Source of the DNA: Lepidodermella squamata
Lineage: Eukaryota; Gastrotricha
DNA: 64,000 nucleotides
NCBI GenBank assembly: GCA_047495785.1
Contig: JBLDXI010000013.1
Coordinates: 2,356,001 to 2,420,000 of the forward strand
Direction: 5' to 3'
Position numbers and translations under genes: made by a program. The notes beneath the pieces are model-generated. The model made no database searches and was not told the DNA's origin. It worked only from the letters and a program-made list of their open reading frames with translations. Each line of letters starts with the position of its first letter. Position 1 is the first letter of the stretch. Below are positions 45,452-58,108 of the stretch, piece after piece.

Positions 45452-45649
45452 GATGCCTTAGGTGTATTAAAATATATACGAGCTAGATGAGAAATAAAAA
45501 AAATCTTTAACAACCAAAAATCATGTAAGGTCGATTGAAGACGTCGATTGAAGACAAGAAATAGCTGACTAAGCAACAACTTATTTGTTTCATAACAAAA
45601 TTTCAACAATTATTTTTAGGTGCAGTAAGCAAAGTCTTACAACCACTAA

Positions 45650-45826
45650 TACAGTGCACTTTCACTATAACAAACTCCAATATAACGAACTTCCGCTATA
45701 ACGAACGTTTTGAGTGGCTCGTTCATATAGATTTGCGTTAAATCAGCTTCCAATATAACGAAAAACCGCTATAGCGAAACTTTTTGATTGGCGCGATGAA
45801 TTTCGTTATATTGAAAGTGCACTGTA
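45650..45826. mobile_element. pogo/Tigger-like MITE with TA duplication
   Basis: TA at 45650-45651 is followed by CAGTGCACTTTCACTATAAC (45652 onward). The other end, on the opposite strand, starts CAGTGCACTTTCAATATAAC (45824 downward) and is followed by TA at 45825-45826. It is about 173 bp between the TAs with no coding capacity, and the interior repeats the TATAACGAA motif several times. CAGT ends and a TA target fit the pogo/Tigger branch of Tc1/mariner. Confidence 0.85.
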
Positions 45827-47246
45827 GTTAAAGGCTGAAGGTAATATACATTATACATCAAACATGAGCAAACGTAATATCACATAAAGAATATCCTTGC
45901 TAAAAAATATTGAAAGCAGCATTGCATCTGCTAGCTATGCAGCCGAGAAGTTGTAGGGACATTTTGACATATTCAAGTCTTGAAAGCTATGGGATTACAT
46001 TAAAGATGACTCGAAGGTCCTGATTGGAGTAAAGGGCGAGAATAAAAACGCTGGTCTTTTAGTCTAGTCATGTGCGTGTCAGGCAAGTAGTCATTTCGCT
46101 TCCATGCAATCACTAAATCAATCGAATTAGTCGAATTAATAGAAATAGTTTAGCGATTCTGAACTACTTCAAAACGTCAGCTAGAATCATGCACTCATGC
46201 AGTGATGCATTTGGTGGATTGATGGCGCCAATTCTTGGACCACAGTTGCTACTTCAAAGCTCAAAGCAGTAGATAGGAAAGAAGTCCTCATCCATCAGTG
46301 TTGCCATGGAAGCTCAAAGTAACCAAGTGTTCAATTTTGCAATTATCTAATTCAAAAAAGTATGTTATGCATGTATTACAAAAATAGGATTTGCTGCGTG
46401 AAAATAAATTAGCGGAATTTTTAAATTTTTAAATTTGCTTAGCTCAACCAGATGGCTACGATGTTTTTTTCCACCTCTGGAATAAGTGACTTTCAGTGAT
46501 CGGCGTGGTGCGTGGTCGTGAGTTGCCTTTAATTTTTGAATGAGCATGGTGGGACTTGACATTTGTTGAGAGGAACTCTTTGATAAAACAAGGTCATGTT
46601 GTGCTCATAATTGGAAAGTTCGCACATGAGAACCAGGAACAAGAGCAAAGCTTCGTTCTACTTATGCCTTTAGTCTTTAGCCAATCATCAATCCAGTCAG
46701 CCAAAACTCAATTCCTGATGAGATCTGAACAATGCGTCCATCATTTTGTTTTCGAAAACACCCTTTCATAGTTTATTCCAAACAAGTGGCGCTAAATGCT
46801 TAAGTGAAACGCGCTCTGGTTCGTGTCGAATGTTTGCGGTCAAAATTGGTCTTTGGTCTTTAAATGTTAGATAAAGCTAAATGAGTCATGAGCCTTGAGC
46901 ATATCGGAAATATCGGAAAATTCTCTCCACTTCACCCTAATTATTTTACCAATTGCCATACTTCTCCTATAGTTGTTGTTTATGAAACGTAACGCATTTG
47001 TTCGAATTCCAACGTTTCGGTTATACTCGATAACCATCTTCAGGGATTAGTTAGGAAATCAAATCGAAATTTGAAGTTAACATTAAAATTAAGGTATCCT
47101 ATAGTATTTTGCATTTTTCCTATGTTTTGTCGATATCTTATTTTCAGCCTTCATGTACGCTCTAGATGTATCTGTTTACATGTATGGTCTGAACTTAGGT
47201 GGGTTTCTTAGGCGTCGTAGCTGATCTGATCGATATATTTCTGGTA
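45827..47246. other. Intergenic, with a repeat-derived hairpin near 47.0 kb
   Basis: No supported gene. The frames at 46365-46562 and 46556-46771 have no relatives or splice continuity. Confidence 0.4.
47002..47046 (-). repeat. Repeat-derived hairpin resembling Penelope-element hammerhead motif
   Basis: On the minus strand the segment reads CTGAAGA, then a 6-bp stem (GGTTAT / ATAACC) closing a 5-nt loop, then GAAACG. It resembles the CTGANGA...stem II...GAAA layout of hammerhead ribozymes carried by Penelope-like retroelements. An extra T between CTGAAGA and the stem, and no clear stem I/III or cleavage site, argue that it is degenerate or coincidental. Confidence 0.3.
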
Positions 47247-49610
47247 ATGTCCGAATCTGAAAGGTGAGGAACAGTAACTCAGAGCTCAATGACTATTGTG
47301 ATTTAATTGCAGCTTACTTCATGTGCTGTTGCCCTTGGTTGATGTAACAGTTCCCGGTATCTTTAGGCTTTCTGGAAACAATACTCGTCAAAGTCGTCTC
47401 ATCGTGAGTGTTCCTTTCCTGTTAACTGATTTACTTGTCATTAACCGGAACTTACGCAGGATACGGTCCGGTCGGGACTTGATGCAAAGTCTTTGGAGCT
47501 AAATTCTCATGATGTAGCCACAGTTATCAAGCAAGTCTTACGCGAATATCCGGGTCGACTTTTTGATTCTACTACCGAAAGTGTCCTTTCGCGCCTGGTC
47601 AAAGATAACAGCGAGGCCTCGTTTCAGTAAGCTTTGACTGTTTCAGCTATGTGCCAGCAGATGATAATTTTACTAATCTAGGCGGATGCAAGAAGTTCTG
47701 AACCAGTTATCGCCCGACAGGATATCATTTCTAGCCGTTGTTTTGCCTTTTCTGAACAAAGTGTCGCTGATGTCTGACGTCAACAAGATGGACGCAATGA
47801 ATCTAGCGCGAGTTATAGCTTTGGATTTTTTCCCTGATATCAGCAATCCAATGGGGACCGATTCTACTCTAGTGCGACAGATCATTGATGTAGGCTTTAA
47901 CTATCTATTCGAACTATTATTCATCGAACACATTTTAATAGTGGCGTATAAAAGTTGTCGAGCGTCTTATCATGTTCGGTGATAGAATGATTGAAGAGGG
48001 CCGGGCTCTTCCAGTAACGCCCTTAACGCATATCCCATCAGCAACTTCAGTTACTCCGGTACATGGAAAAACGGAGAGCACTACTAATTGTTTACCTGGT
48101 GATGCTAGTCAGAAGCGAAAACGCCCACCACAATCCCCCTTGAAATGTGAGACTTGATGATGCTCTTATTTCATCCATTTTAACCTTGCTTCATAGCTGT
48201 ATGGCACGGATTGACAAATATATTCAGCAAGACACCTCGCCCTGGAAGACCAGAGAGCACACCGCCAAATGGAACTCCAAGTTTCTTCAGCAGAGTTTCT
48301 AACCGTTTGTGTCCATCTGGCAAGAAAGTGTATGTTATATCTGAGGATTTAATTCACGATTTTTCACACTAACTATGCATTTACAGAAAGCACGAGGAGG
48401 ACGAAATAACCTCTGGATACAAATCAGACGACAATTCGCTGCGATGCCCACCTGTAAAACAAAAGTAAGTTTTTGTTTTCAAATCTTTTCGTATTGACTT
48501 GAGAGATTCTCTTGAAGCTTGCGGTCGAAATTCTCGCATAAGAAAAAGTCTCCCAAGGTTACAACACCCGGTCGTTTGAAAACACCTTCAACGCCGCTAT
48601 GTACCAGCAATTACGGAACTTTCTCGAGGAATCCGTTCCCGCCACAAGAAATGCGAACAGAGGTTCGAACCGAGTTTTTCGACTTCTCGAAGAATCAAGG
48701 CGAGAAAACTACATCGGCAATATTGCAATCAAAAGATGATTTGGATCAATCAACCCAGTGTAACGTTCCGTTTGTTTTCTCATCTTCACAACAAAATTTA
48801 TCGGGAAACACAACGCTGACGAGTGTTGCGCTCAGTATGCACCACGACGATCCGCGGCCTCAGTTATCGCCTGTTAATATATCGCCGGAATTTCATCGAG
48901 AAGACGACGATGAAAATGCGCCTAATCCTCTAGTCGACAACAATTTTACCGGGGAGAGCAATAGCTGCAGCAATAGCAATAACTACGAAAATATCGACGA
49001 CTACAACATGGTTACCGAGGATGCGATGGAAACTGAAATGACAACGTCAAATTCGTCGAATTCGCTGTTATTACCCGTTCACATTCCAGAGCCCTCACCT
49101 TCGATATCTCACCTGCAAGAGGAAATGCGTGATTCGTTGTGCGATTTGCTGAATATTGGTGGACCGCGCTGCCGCCAGCCGGTTATGGAGGCGAAAAGCT
49201 CGAGCCAGAATGAAATTTTCGAGACGACTTTCGATCCAGAAAAAGACGAGGCCGAGAAACGATTAATCGCTCAAGTCAGACGTCAGGTTTGATTTCGTAA
49301 TAAATTTTTCTTTATAAGTAATATTTATCTGTGTTTTCAGCTCGGCCCTAACGGCCAATGCCAGAGTCAAGCTTCGGGTTCTCGAAGGCCTAGTGTAGTG
49401 AATCTCGAGAGAAGTGCTATGGTTAGCCAGGGGAAGCGGCTGTGGGAACAAGGCGGACCCTGCCCGTCTTCATCGATGAGCAACTATTCATCGGCTTTCA
49501 ATTTGGCACTGCAAAATGCTGGCATTTTGAACCCAGCCGATCCGGCGATGCAATCGAACAGTTTCCCGCGAACCCATGTCAGCTCGACAAAACGGCAGAC
49601 CGATCTTTGA
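47247..49610 (+). CDS. RhoGAP-domain protein, ARHGAP19-like
   Basis: Nine exons join in phase: 47247-47263, 47313-47403, 47460-47626, 47682-47889, 47942-48146, 48197-48329, 48387-48464, 48518-49286 and 49341-49610, giving 645 residues. The RhoGAP domain (about residues 5-180) has PGIFRLSGNNTRQSRL, including the catalytic arginine finger in GIFRLSG. It continues with NSHDVATVIKQVLREYPGRL and MDAMNLARVIALDFFP. Such domains accelerate GTP hydrolysis by Rho GTPases. Downstream are a basic segment (KRKRPPQSP; WHGLTNIFSKTPRPGRP) and a long Ser/Asn-rich acidic region, consistent with the ARHGAP19/11 group, though that assignment is tentative. The 5' end is uncertain: the first coding exon is tiny and more upstream exons may exist, since the domain seems short at its N-terminus. 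Confidence 0.8.
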
Positions 49611-50086
49611 TTGTTGCTAGTTAGCTTTCATACATGTATCTGGTGCATTTTTAACTAGTTTTTACGCCTGGTTTGTACCAGAAATTTTACAACTAGTGGT
49701 AAATATATGTTTATCCAGCGTAGAGTGTCACGACTTCTTGCGTGTTTGCCGCGTCCGTCACCTGCTGGCCATCACTGCCCAGTTCGCTGCCCGCGCGATG
49801 AGTTGAAAGTAGTGGTGTTTATTCAGTAAATGCGCTAGGTCGGTTGTTTTTATTTCAACAATCTCGGCTTATTTACTCCACGCTACGGGCGCGCAAAATT
49901 TGCGGCTGTGTTTGCATGTTTTGTGTGTGTCTCTAGTAATATCAAGTTGAATGTGAATGAGGCTGATGATGATGGTGATGATGATGTGATGGGATCATAG
50001 AACCAAAAGGCCTAGATAAAATACGCGTTATTACCTGTGTATGTCACTTTTAGCCAATTGATGATGAGTCTTTTTGTACCAGCTCT

Positions 50087-50142
50087 TGTTATTACTATTA
50101 TTATTATTGCTATTATTATTATTCTTATTATTATTATTATTC
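50087..50142. repeat. (ATT)n trinucleotide microsatellite
   Basis: Imperfect tandem ATT/TTA units with two interruptions (gctatt and attctt). Confidence 0.8.
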
Positions 50143-50612
50143 GCCACCATCGTCTGTTTTAATGGTACGAACCAACGTGACAGATTTTATTATTAATTGT
50201 ATGCATGTGATTCTTGTGTTAATTTACCCCCGCTGAAAATTGACGAGGTTTGTTTGTCTTTAAGCTGTCCTGTGTCACTCGCGACCAATCTTTCTGATGA
50301 TAATGTTATCACGGCTTGTCACTTTCGCGTCATCGCCGCGTATAATAACTGCCACACTGCTGCTCCTGCCCGTTTGATAAATATCAACAATAAATAATAA
50401 CTAAATCAACATTAATAAATCGTTTTCGCTAGACTGACCTCGTCAACTTTCGTTTTTTCGAGTGGTTATCGGTCATTTTTGATTCTAAATATCATGGTAT
50501 ACCAATACCACGCGTTCTTTGAGTCGCGCAACCATTCTCTAATTTTGAAAATTTTGCAGAAATTTTACCTATTTATAAAAATATTTCAACTGCTAGCACT
50601 TAACACTTATGA

Positions 50613-50905
50613 TCCATCTTAGTGGAACCACCTAATCCTTAGGACTAAAGAGTAGATCGAATTGGCTTGACTAAGAATTACTGAAGCACGCGATTGGGTA
50701 GATTTTCCAGCGCCTTAGCAAGTTATTTCCCAAAAAAACTGAAAAATCTCAAAAGAAAAATGCTTGGCCACCGCGAGTCCGGGAAATTCATATTTTCCTT
50801 TCTTTTCAAGAAATAACTTGCGAAGGCACTGGAAAATCTACCCAATCGCGTGCTTCAACAATTAAGCCAATAGCTATTTTGTGGATTCGGTGGCTCCACC
50901 AAGAT
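50613..50905. repeat. Fold-back (inverted-repeat) element, about 290 bp
   Basis: Bases 50683-50728 and the reverse complement of 50811-50856 match at about 44 of 46 positions (core gaagcacgcgattgggtaga). Weaker pairing continues outward on both sides to about 50613 and 50905 (atcttagtggaaccacc versus atcttggtggagccacc). The loop is about 80 nt. There is no open frame. It is a probable non-autonomous DNA element or snap-back hairpin source. Confidence 0.75.
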
Positions 50906-53900
50906 TCACCGAAGAAATTTGAAGTTTACCAGAGAAAAGTTTCGAGTGTAACTGGGTCTGTAATCTTCGGTGTTTTAAACATTTCCCGTTGAAGTTTCAT
51001 ACTCGGTTACCATTCTCATCATAATTGGAATTTGACTGGCCGCGAGATGTGACTTAACATTTGAAGTGGTTACGTATCCAAAACCAAATTTCTTCTTTGA
51101 ATCTCAATCAATTATATTTGAATAATACAAAAATTCACGTTTTTATGCATAATTTATGAAATTTCCTTACTCTTCGGGGACTGCATCTCGCATTCTGTCG
51201 TGTTCCCTAGGAAAAAACGATCAAACTAGAAAGCCCATGTTTTCGGGATATGTTAACATTAAAATACGGGCTGATAGATGCAACCTAGGACCCCTTTAGC
51301 TAAAAAACTTGGTCAGTTTAGTTCATTCGCTAGTGACCATTTTCGCTATTTACTTCCAGTGGAAGAAGAGTTTTAGCGAGCCAATGTGCGCAGCTTAGTC
51401 ATGGTTCGTGGCGGCGGTATATTAAAAGCGCATGTTGTAATACCGAGGAGGCTTTTTTAGTTTCCTCAGGAAGATGGCGCTCGTGATGATAAAAGATGTA
51501 TAAGATGAGGTCCCTCTTTTGCGCAAAGCGGTGTCAACACGCGGCGGCGGCAGCGGCATTTCCGCAGTTTTACCGCCGCGTGTTTTGCGCGCACATGTGC
51601 GACGACGTGCCCGGGCGCATTTTTGTACGTTCCCGACCACGGCGTGGATAATATATTGTTTGTCGACTGGCTCAGTCACTCAGTCATCTCCTCATCGCCG
51701 CTCGTGTATGTACTTGCCTGCTGCGACATGCAGCAGGACACACAGCTGTCGTGTGTTGTAACGCGCAACAAAGATAGCGGCTTGTTTTTGTTGCGCTAAG
51801 CCGTTGCGCATTTTTCTGCAACTGACCAAATTGCGGCAAACAGAGCAGAACTACACTCTTGTTTTGCAAGCTGTGTTTTTGTTCAGGTCGCAATCATAAA
51901 CAATCATTAAGCCGCGTGTTTTCTGTTTGTTCCCGCCGTTATAGACCCGTTTTTCGCCGCAACCTTCCCACGCCTTTTCAAAATAACCGCCGGAAACTAT
52001 TCAATGGCCATTGAAACCTTTTTGTTATATATAACGTAATCAAAAACTGCTCTATTTTCGTTGCATTATTTTTTCCCGTGTTTTTGGGCCAATTAACGTT
52101 TTTGATAATCAGACGTAGTATAGGCGGGGGAACGTGCCCTAACAATGCGTTGTTATTTGTAACATACTCCAGTTCCTAATTGAATTATTGGCTTAATATT
52201 TCTTGTAAATAAATACAAGCGCGCCGCAACACTTGATTTCAGACAAGGCAAGGCGCGTCGTAGGAATGTGCTGTTCCGTTCTGACGCCACGCGTTATTAC
52301 CTGGTGAACAATGCTCATATATGTTGTAGCCAGGCCGTCGACAAGCGAACGAGTCAAGTCTCGGTCAGCATTTTGCGCGCGACAAGGGGCGGATATGTAG
52401 GCGTTCGGGGGCATTAGCAACGCTGCGCGGCAACATTCTGCTCTCGAGGATGATTATTTACCCGGTTATTTGTGTTAAAACAGCCGGTCCCTATTTAGCT
52501 ATCCGATAGCCATTGCAAATACATTGTAGATAGCGACTGATAAACAGTTGAGATCAACATTAGGTATTTATAACAACCCGACTGTGGTTGGCGAAATTTT
52601 TTTATTATGACGACGATTGTCTCGGCGCAAAATTTCGCACGCCCAGCCACCTTAATTCGTTGCGGCTCATTTAATCGCGCGCCTGTTGTGTGAGGGTGCG
52701 TTGCTATTCAAACACTCAGTGTATATTATACTTCATTAAGTTTCACTCCCAGGCTGTTGATTCAAAGGTATTTTCTCTCATCTTTCACCTGCTGGGCTCT
52801 CGAAAATCTATTATTTAAAGGCCTCATAGTGTAAGCATTTCACCACGACACTTGTCGTTTTTATGCGCCACCTTTGTGGAATATTTACGACTTGGTTTTG
52901 TTATTGCGATGAAGGCTAGTAATATCATCATCCAAGTTTCTAATAATCGTAATAGCCCGTAATAAGTGTGATAAGCTACGCCTCCATCGCGAACTGTGAA
53001 AATGCAAGGGTCAAGTGTTGGCGATATCTTTGTATATTAAAATTTATAACGCTAATCTGTCTTTGCGCGCGCGCGTGTGCGTATGTTCACTGCTTTTCTT
53101 TGTTATTTCCGATAGTGCTAACCGCAATTATTGTTATTGTTTATTGGGAAAATGACAGAGCGGCTAGGTTCCGCGACATTTTAACCCGCTTTGTTCCGCG
53201 GCCACTCAACATCCATTGTCACAATATTTACACTCACTTGGCGTGTTTTTTTCCCCTCTCCCTGCAGCGTCATCGAGACGCATATCATGTTTTGAGGAGG
53301 CTTGTTGTCAATAATGGAACCATTTTTTGCTGCTTCCCATCTGCCGCGCCGTTCTAAAGCAGCGCGATTCATTCGCTAATTTGCGCATATTAAACACCAC
53401 CAGGCATTTTTACCTACCGGCCTTTTTACGCTTTTTGATAGTCAGGTCCTAATAATTTGAGTTGATATCACTTGATGTCGCGCTACAATAGCTCAAGGAT
53501 AGTATAAAAACAAACGCTGGTTCCGGTGCGGTTGCGTTAGCTATAATTATTTTAGCGGCGAAAAGTGATACACATTAAACCGCCAAAAGTTCAGTTCGCT
53601 TTGAGGCAGCTTCGGTGCAGCCGCGTAAATACCTCTTTAATGATATTTTTATACGTTGAAATTAATGAAGCGCGCGAAGCCGCGAAAAGTGGCGATGGGT
53701 GTTGACTAGTTTTTATTTTTATTATAAATATTAGCTATGGGATTTTTCTCGTGATTTTATACTTGCAAATTATTTCAATTAAAATTCATTCATGCAGAAA
53801 AAGAGCAGGCTGTGTTTGTTGTTGATCGTGGCTCGAGTTTTGTTTATCGTAAAACTTGAAAAATAAACTGCGGCTACGATTTTCGGCCGAGTAGGTCGGG

Positions 53901-54189
53901 TTTTTTTTACTGCCACTTGAGCGTAAGAAGACAAGAGAGGAACTTCTAGTGCAGCTTGAGTACCTTCATCGCCAGACTGCCAGCTGTTTTATCCACGCTG
54001 GCATCTAATACACATTTTAGCGCGCGGTTATTATCTCATTAATCTACTGCTTATTTTTACAATAATAGTGTAATATTGCATATAGCAGTTTAATATTTCT
54101 TCCTCTACCACTTTTAGCGGTTTTGTAGGAATTACAATAAACGCGTGTTTTACTACAACATATTCGAGGAAGACATGACATAGGACGCG

Positions 54190-57100
54190 ATGGCGGCCAA
54201 TTATGTCAACGTGTTAGACCCGCGTCTGCTGTCGTCGATGATGTCGTCTGCTCAACAACATGATCAACAGCAACAGCAACAGTCCAAGTTCAAACTGGTG
54301 CGATCGCCGCGGTTTGTCAAGCAATTGAGCGATATTAGGGCGGCTGGCCGTCAGCAATTGCAGCAAACGGGTGAGAGGCGGCTGTCTCCGCCGTATCAAC
54401 AACCGCCGCAGCCTATCGATCCCGCGTCGCTTTTGCTCATGATAAATGGTGCTTTTCCAAGTCCGCGATCTACTTGTAAGTAAATTACCTTTCAATAAGA
54501 TTGAAATTTCACTGAAGCTAGAGAACCCATCCATATACCAGATGGGGAAAATTTAATGACAAAGGACCCTTGTAGTTATTTTTTAGAGATCAGACAGAAT
54601 TTACAAATTACGAACTTGAGTTCGAATCCCGTTGAAGATTCAATTCTAGCTGAAAGCTTTCAAGTTTACGGTTCGTTTCACAGATCGGTATTTTCGATAG
54701 TTTATTGGATCCTGAGGTGTTGCTAGATGGAAAATGGCAAAAGAACATGATAATTGAAGGTTGAAGTACAACTTAAGCTGTTTTTCCTTTTCTGCTTGTA
54801 CTTCATTGATGAACAACTATCAGAAATTCTAAAATGAGAGGCGATAACCTTTTAAATGGTGAGAAATGTTCAAATGCCATTGAAATGGCTATTGGATATG
54901 AAACTTTTCAACATCAATATAAAACCGTAGAAATAAGGACAAACCGTGTAATTACCGAACCATCTACCCTTAGGGTTTTATTCGGTAAATTTTAAATGTT
55001 ATTAAATCAAGGATGAAAGATGGGAGATGTGATCGGTTGGTTTAAATTCAGAAAAATAGATAAGAAGACTGAAAAAGTTCAAAATCAGACAAAGATCCCG
55101 CAACTTATGTGGTTCAACGCATTTTCTGAATTTTGGGGCTTTCCGTTGCGAATGGTTTTAGGAACTTTCTAAATTTTTAGAATTTGGGTTTTATTTTACA
55201 TATTATCATCCAAAAATGATATTCATCCTGGCAACCAATATACTAATTACTTCACAGTGGCTAGAAACTTGCTGCGGATTAGGGCCAACATTTGATATTA
55301 TTTTTTCGTTTTGTTCCATTTTCTGGGCGGACTTGGTGATAAATGGCGAGAAAATGGCCAAACCAATCTTATCTTTACTATTTATGGCTTTCATTTTATT
55401 CTCGGAAATGGGTCGAATATTCGTTATCTGTTGAGCTGAAGGCCCATATATCAATGACCATATTAGATAAATCACGGTTTTTTTATCATTAACTCAAATT
55501 TAACCACGACAACTCCTTTTTTACTGTCCGTTCTTTTTTAGCAACCACCGCCAGTTCTGACAATCTGCAACTTTCGGAGGCGCCGCAGCCCGCGCGGCCG
55601 CCTGCTTTCGTCTCACCGCAACAAGTTCAACTAGCTCCAAGAACGCTGTTAATCGTACCTCAACCCGCTCATAACACTAGCGTCAACAAAAACCAATCCG
55701 TCTCATCATCAGAGCCTTATTCAACAACAACAAATTCTCAACTAGCCGCAATTTCATGCCTCGCCTCGCCGCCGTGGACTCGCTCAACATCGCCGGCTTC
55801 AACGCTTTCGAACGCCAACTCGCTATCTCCTCCCCTCGCTCGGCCCAACTTCAACCGCGTACCAGCAGCCGTTGTTGTCCATCATCACCACCACCGTCAT
55901 TCTTCTCCGATTTCGAGTAAGCCTGCGCGAGAAGAACCGGTGCTGCTGATCAACTCGCTGAGAAACGCGCCGAAACTCAGCCGACGAGATGGCGAAAATC
56001 TCCAACCTCCGTTGTCTCAACACGCCTTCCCTTCACCTCCCATGCCACCGCCTCTTCCTCCACCTACTAAAACAATCAACCCTCCTCAACAACAGCCGGC
56101 GAGGTCGAGGTCGGTGGCGAAACGTTGCTCAGAACCGCCGCTTCCGTTAACACCGTGCCAACTCATCAGCACGACCACTCGTCCTGTCAATGTGCGTCCT
56201 AGGTCTACATCAATGCCGGCCTTCGCCGCGAATGACGACGAAAATGAAGAGCCCTTTACTATGAGTAAGTTCCGAAATTTACTTACTACAAAATCGAACC
56301 TAGTAGAAACCTAGTCTTACTACAAAATCGAAAATTTCCATCGCTAAGGGAACTTGGGGTTCCTTCAAAATTTTTTCATATCGAAACTAAATGGTAAACT
56401 AAATGTCCTGATTTAGCAGTCTTTTTTCATTTTAGATTTTCTTACGTCTAACCAGCAGGCTCTTGATGATTTTCAAAATTGTCGAAAATTCAAGATTTGC
56501 TGAGGTCTGAAATCTTGAAATCTTGAGTTATTGAAGCGTTTAGGTGGCAAAGAATTCAGAATTTAGAATTTAGAAAAATTCACAAAAATTTTCATGAATG
56601 TGCTGTTGCCGCTTAGAAGTAAAACAAATAATTAATAAGCTCAAAATTTGGATCTTGTAGCCCGAAACTTATTCTTATTTCATGATAGAAAATATGAATT
56701 ATACCATTCTATGTCTTTTAGGCCAAGCACGTGAAACGCCTCACAGCCCAAGCACGTGAAACAGACATGTGACATCACGTGATTGATTTTGTACCAGATT
56801 TGCGCAACATTCATAAAAACTTCATTTTTAATTGATAGCCACGCAAATAAACACGTGGCGTCAACCTACTTACGTAGTGGATGGTCGCGTGCCAAACGTT
56901 TTTTTTCTATAAAATCAGCCAATGAGGAAAAACTGGGATTTTTACAAAATTGATAGCCAATTTTCTTCATCTCTATGTTTTGTATTTTATTTAGTTCCAT
57001 ATCCCAATGTCGATCCGAAAGAACTACCCGAGCAGTCGTGGGCCTATCGAAATGTTCGCAAACTCGTCTCACGGTTGTCAGCCCACGTCAAAGCTCGACG

Positions 57101-57755
57101 GGCTTCAACCGGCCGTTCGTCATCACCCGTCACTATTCGCAACGCCTTCAGCACAAACACGCTAGCTGAATCTGCTCCTCAGCGGCCTGAGAACGAAATT
57201 CGAACCGAGCTAACGCAGATTTCTCAGTTGGTCCGCGAGCAGTTCGGCGGAAGTTTAGCCTCAGTCCTCAAAACATCGCGTCGAGAATCGGCGCCGGCCG
57301 ACTTGAAAGTTGGCCCAATCACGTACGGAATGCCGAAAACGAAGCCTCAACCAACTCTGAGACTCACCTCCGGCCGGACTGTGCCGGTTGAAAGCGTGAA
57401 AAGGACGCAGAAACATCGCCGATATTCGCCAGTTCAAGTGCCGATTGATCCGACGCGATTTCGCCGAATCGAGCCGGTTGTGACGTGCCAAAACCGGGCG
57501 GTTAAATGCAACGCCTGCGTTTACTGCCTATCCGCCAACTCGCCAATGTCAAGGTACGGCCTTCGCGGCCAGCACGTGCATCTACCGCCGGAAGAACTCG
57601 ACTTGAGCGCGCGAAAAATCGATCAATTTTTCGATGACGATGCAAGTTTCGACGAAACGGACATTGCGCGATCGGCGTTTTCGCCGGAATACGGCTTCCC
57701 CGACCCAGTTACGGACGACATGTTTCAGCGATCGATCCGAGCTGTTCGATTCTGA
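54190..57755 (+). CDS. Proline/serine/glutamine-rich protein, unrecognised
   Basis: Three exons (54190-54475, 55542-56264, 56995-57755) join in phase (both introns phase 1) to give 589 residues. Introns are 1066 and 730 nt, the longest in the window. There is no signal peptide or membrane segment. Notable segments: a Q run (QQHDQQQQQQ) near residue 22, basic KLVRSPRFVKQLSDIRAAGR (about 35-53), polyproline PSPPMPPPLPPP, a Ser-rich region with RSRSVAKRCSEPPLP, and a better-conserved-looking C-terminal third with SWAYRNVRKLVSRLSAHVK, RIEPVVTCQNRAVKCNACVY and acidic FDDDASFDETD. The composition suggests a cytoplasmic or nuclear scaffold with SH3- or WW-binding proline motifs. I do not recognise a family. 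Clean splice joins and uniform codon use support a real gene. Confidence 0.7.
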
Positions 57756-58108
57756 TTTGTATCTTCCATAGCTTGAAAAAATGCATAATTTTTTGGTTTC
57801 TTTTGAAATTTTCTAAGCGGAGGCTGAACAACTTTTTGTTATGACTAGCCATGTTTTACATCTTGTTCTTTTTTTAGTTGTGAGACGACCATCAATTCAA
57901 GTAATTTTGTTGCTTGTTTGTTGTTACTGCTTGTTGAACCGATTCGATGAGTTTCTATTTACACTTTACAGTATGTTAAATGGACCAAAAAATTGCTTCC
58001 CAAACATTTTTGAATGAGAGAAACAGAAATAAAAGTTTTAAAAGCGCTTCTAATTGTAAACGGTGGCTTGCGTTTTGTTCTCAAGGTTTTTTTACAATTT
58101 TCAGTAAA
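57756..58108. other. Intergenic upstream of the dehydrogenase cluster
   Basis: No gene. It ends in a run of T and attttcag 4 nt before the next ATG (58109), resembling a trans- or cis-splice acceptor. Confidence 0.4.

Larger units (their letters stand above)
49611..54189. other. Large intergenic region
   Basis: About 4.6 kb with no supported gene. It contains a GAT-rich tract (about 49964-49990), a TTA/ATT microsatellite (50087-50142), the fold-back element at 50613-50905, CG-rich stretches (51519-51620) and many short frames without relatives. It may include the 5' UTR and promoter of the downstream proline-rich protein gene. Confidence 0.4.

Noticed and set aside
54590-54640. tRNA-like segment with gttcgaatcccg
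   Set aside because: The T-arm stem does not pair and no acceptor stem or anticodon arm could be drawn.
55206-55475. Frames of 72 and 89 residues on opposite strands inside the first intron of the proline-rich gene
   Set aside because: A+T-rich, no relatives, mutually antisense.
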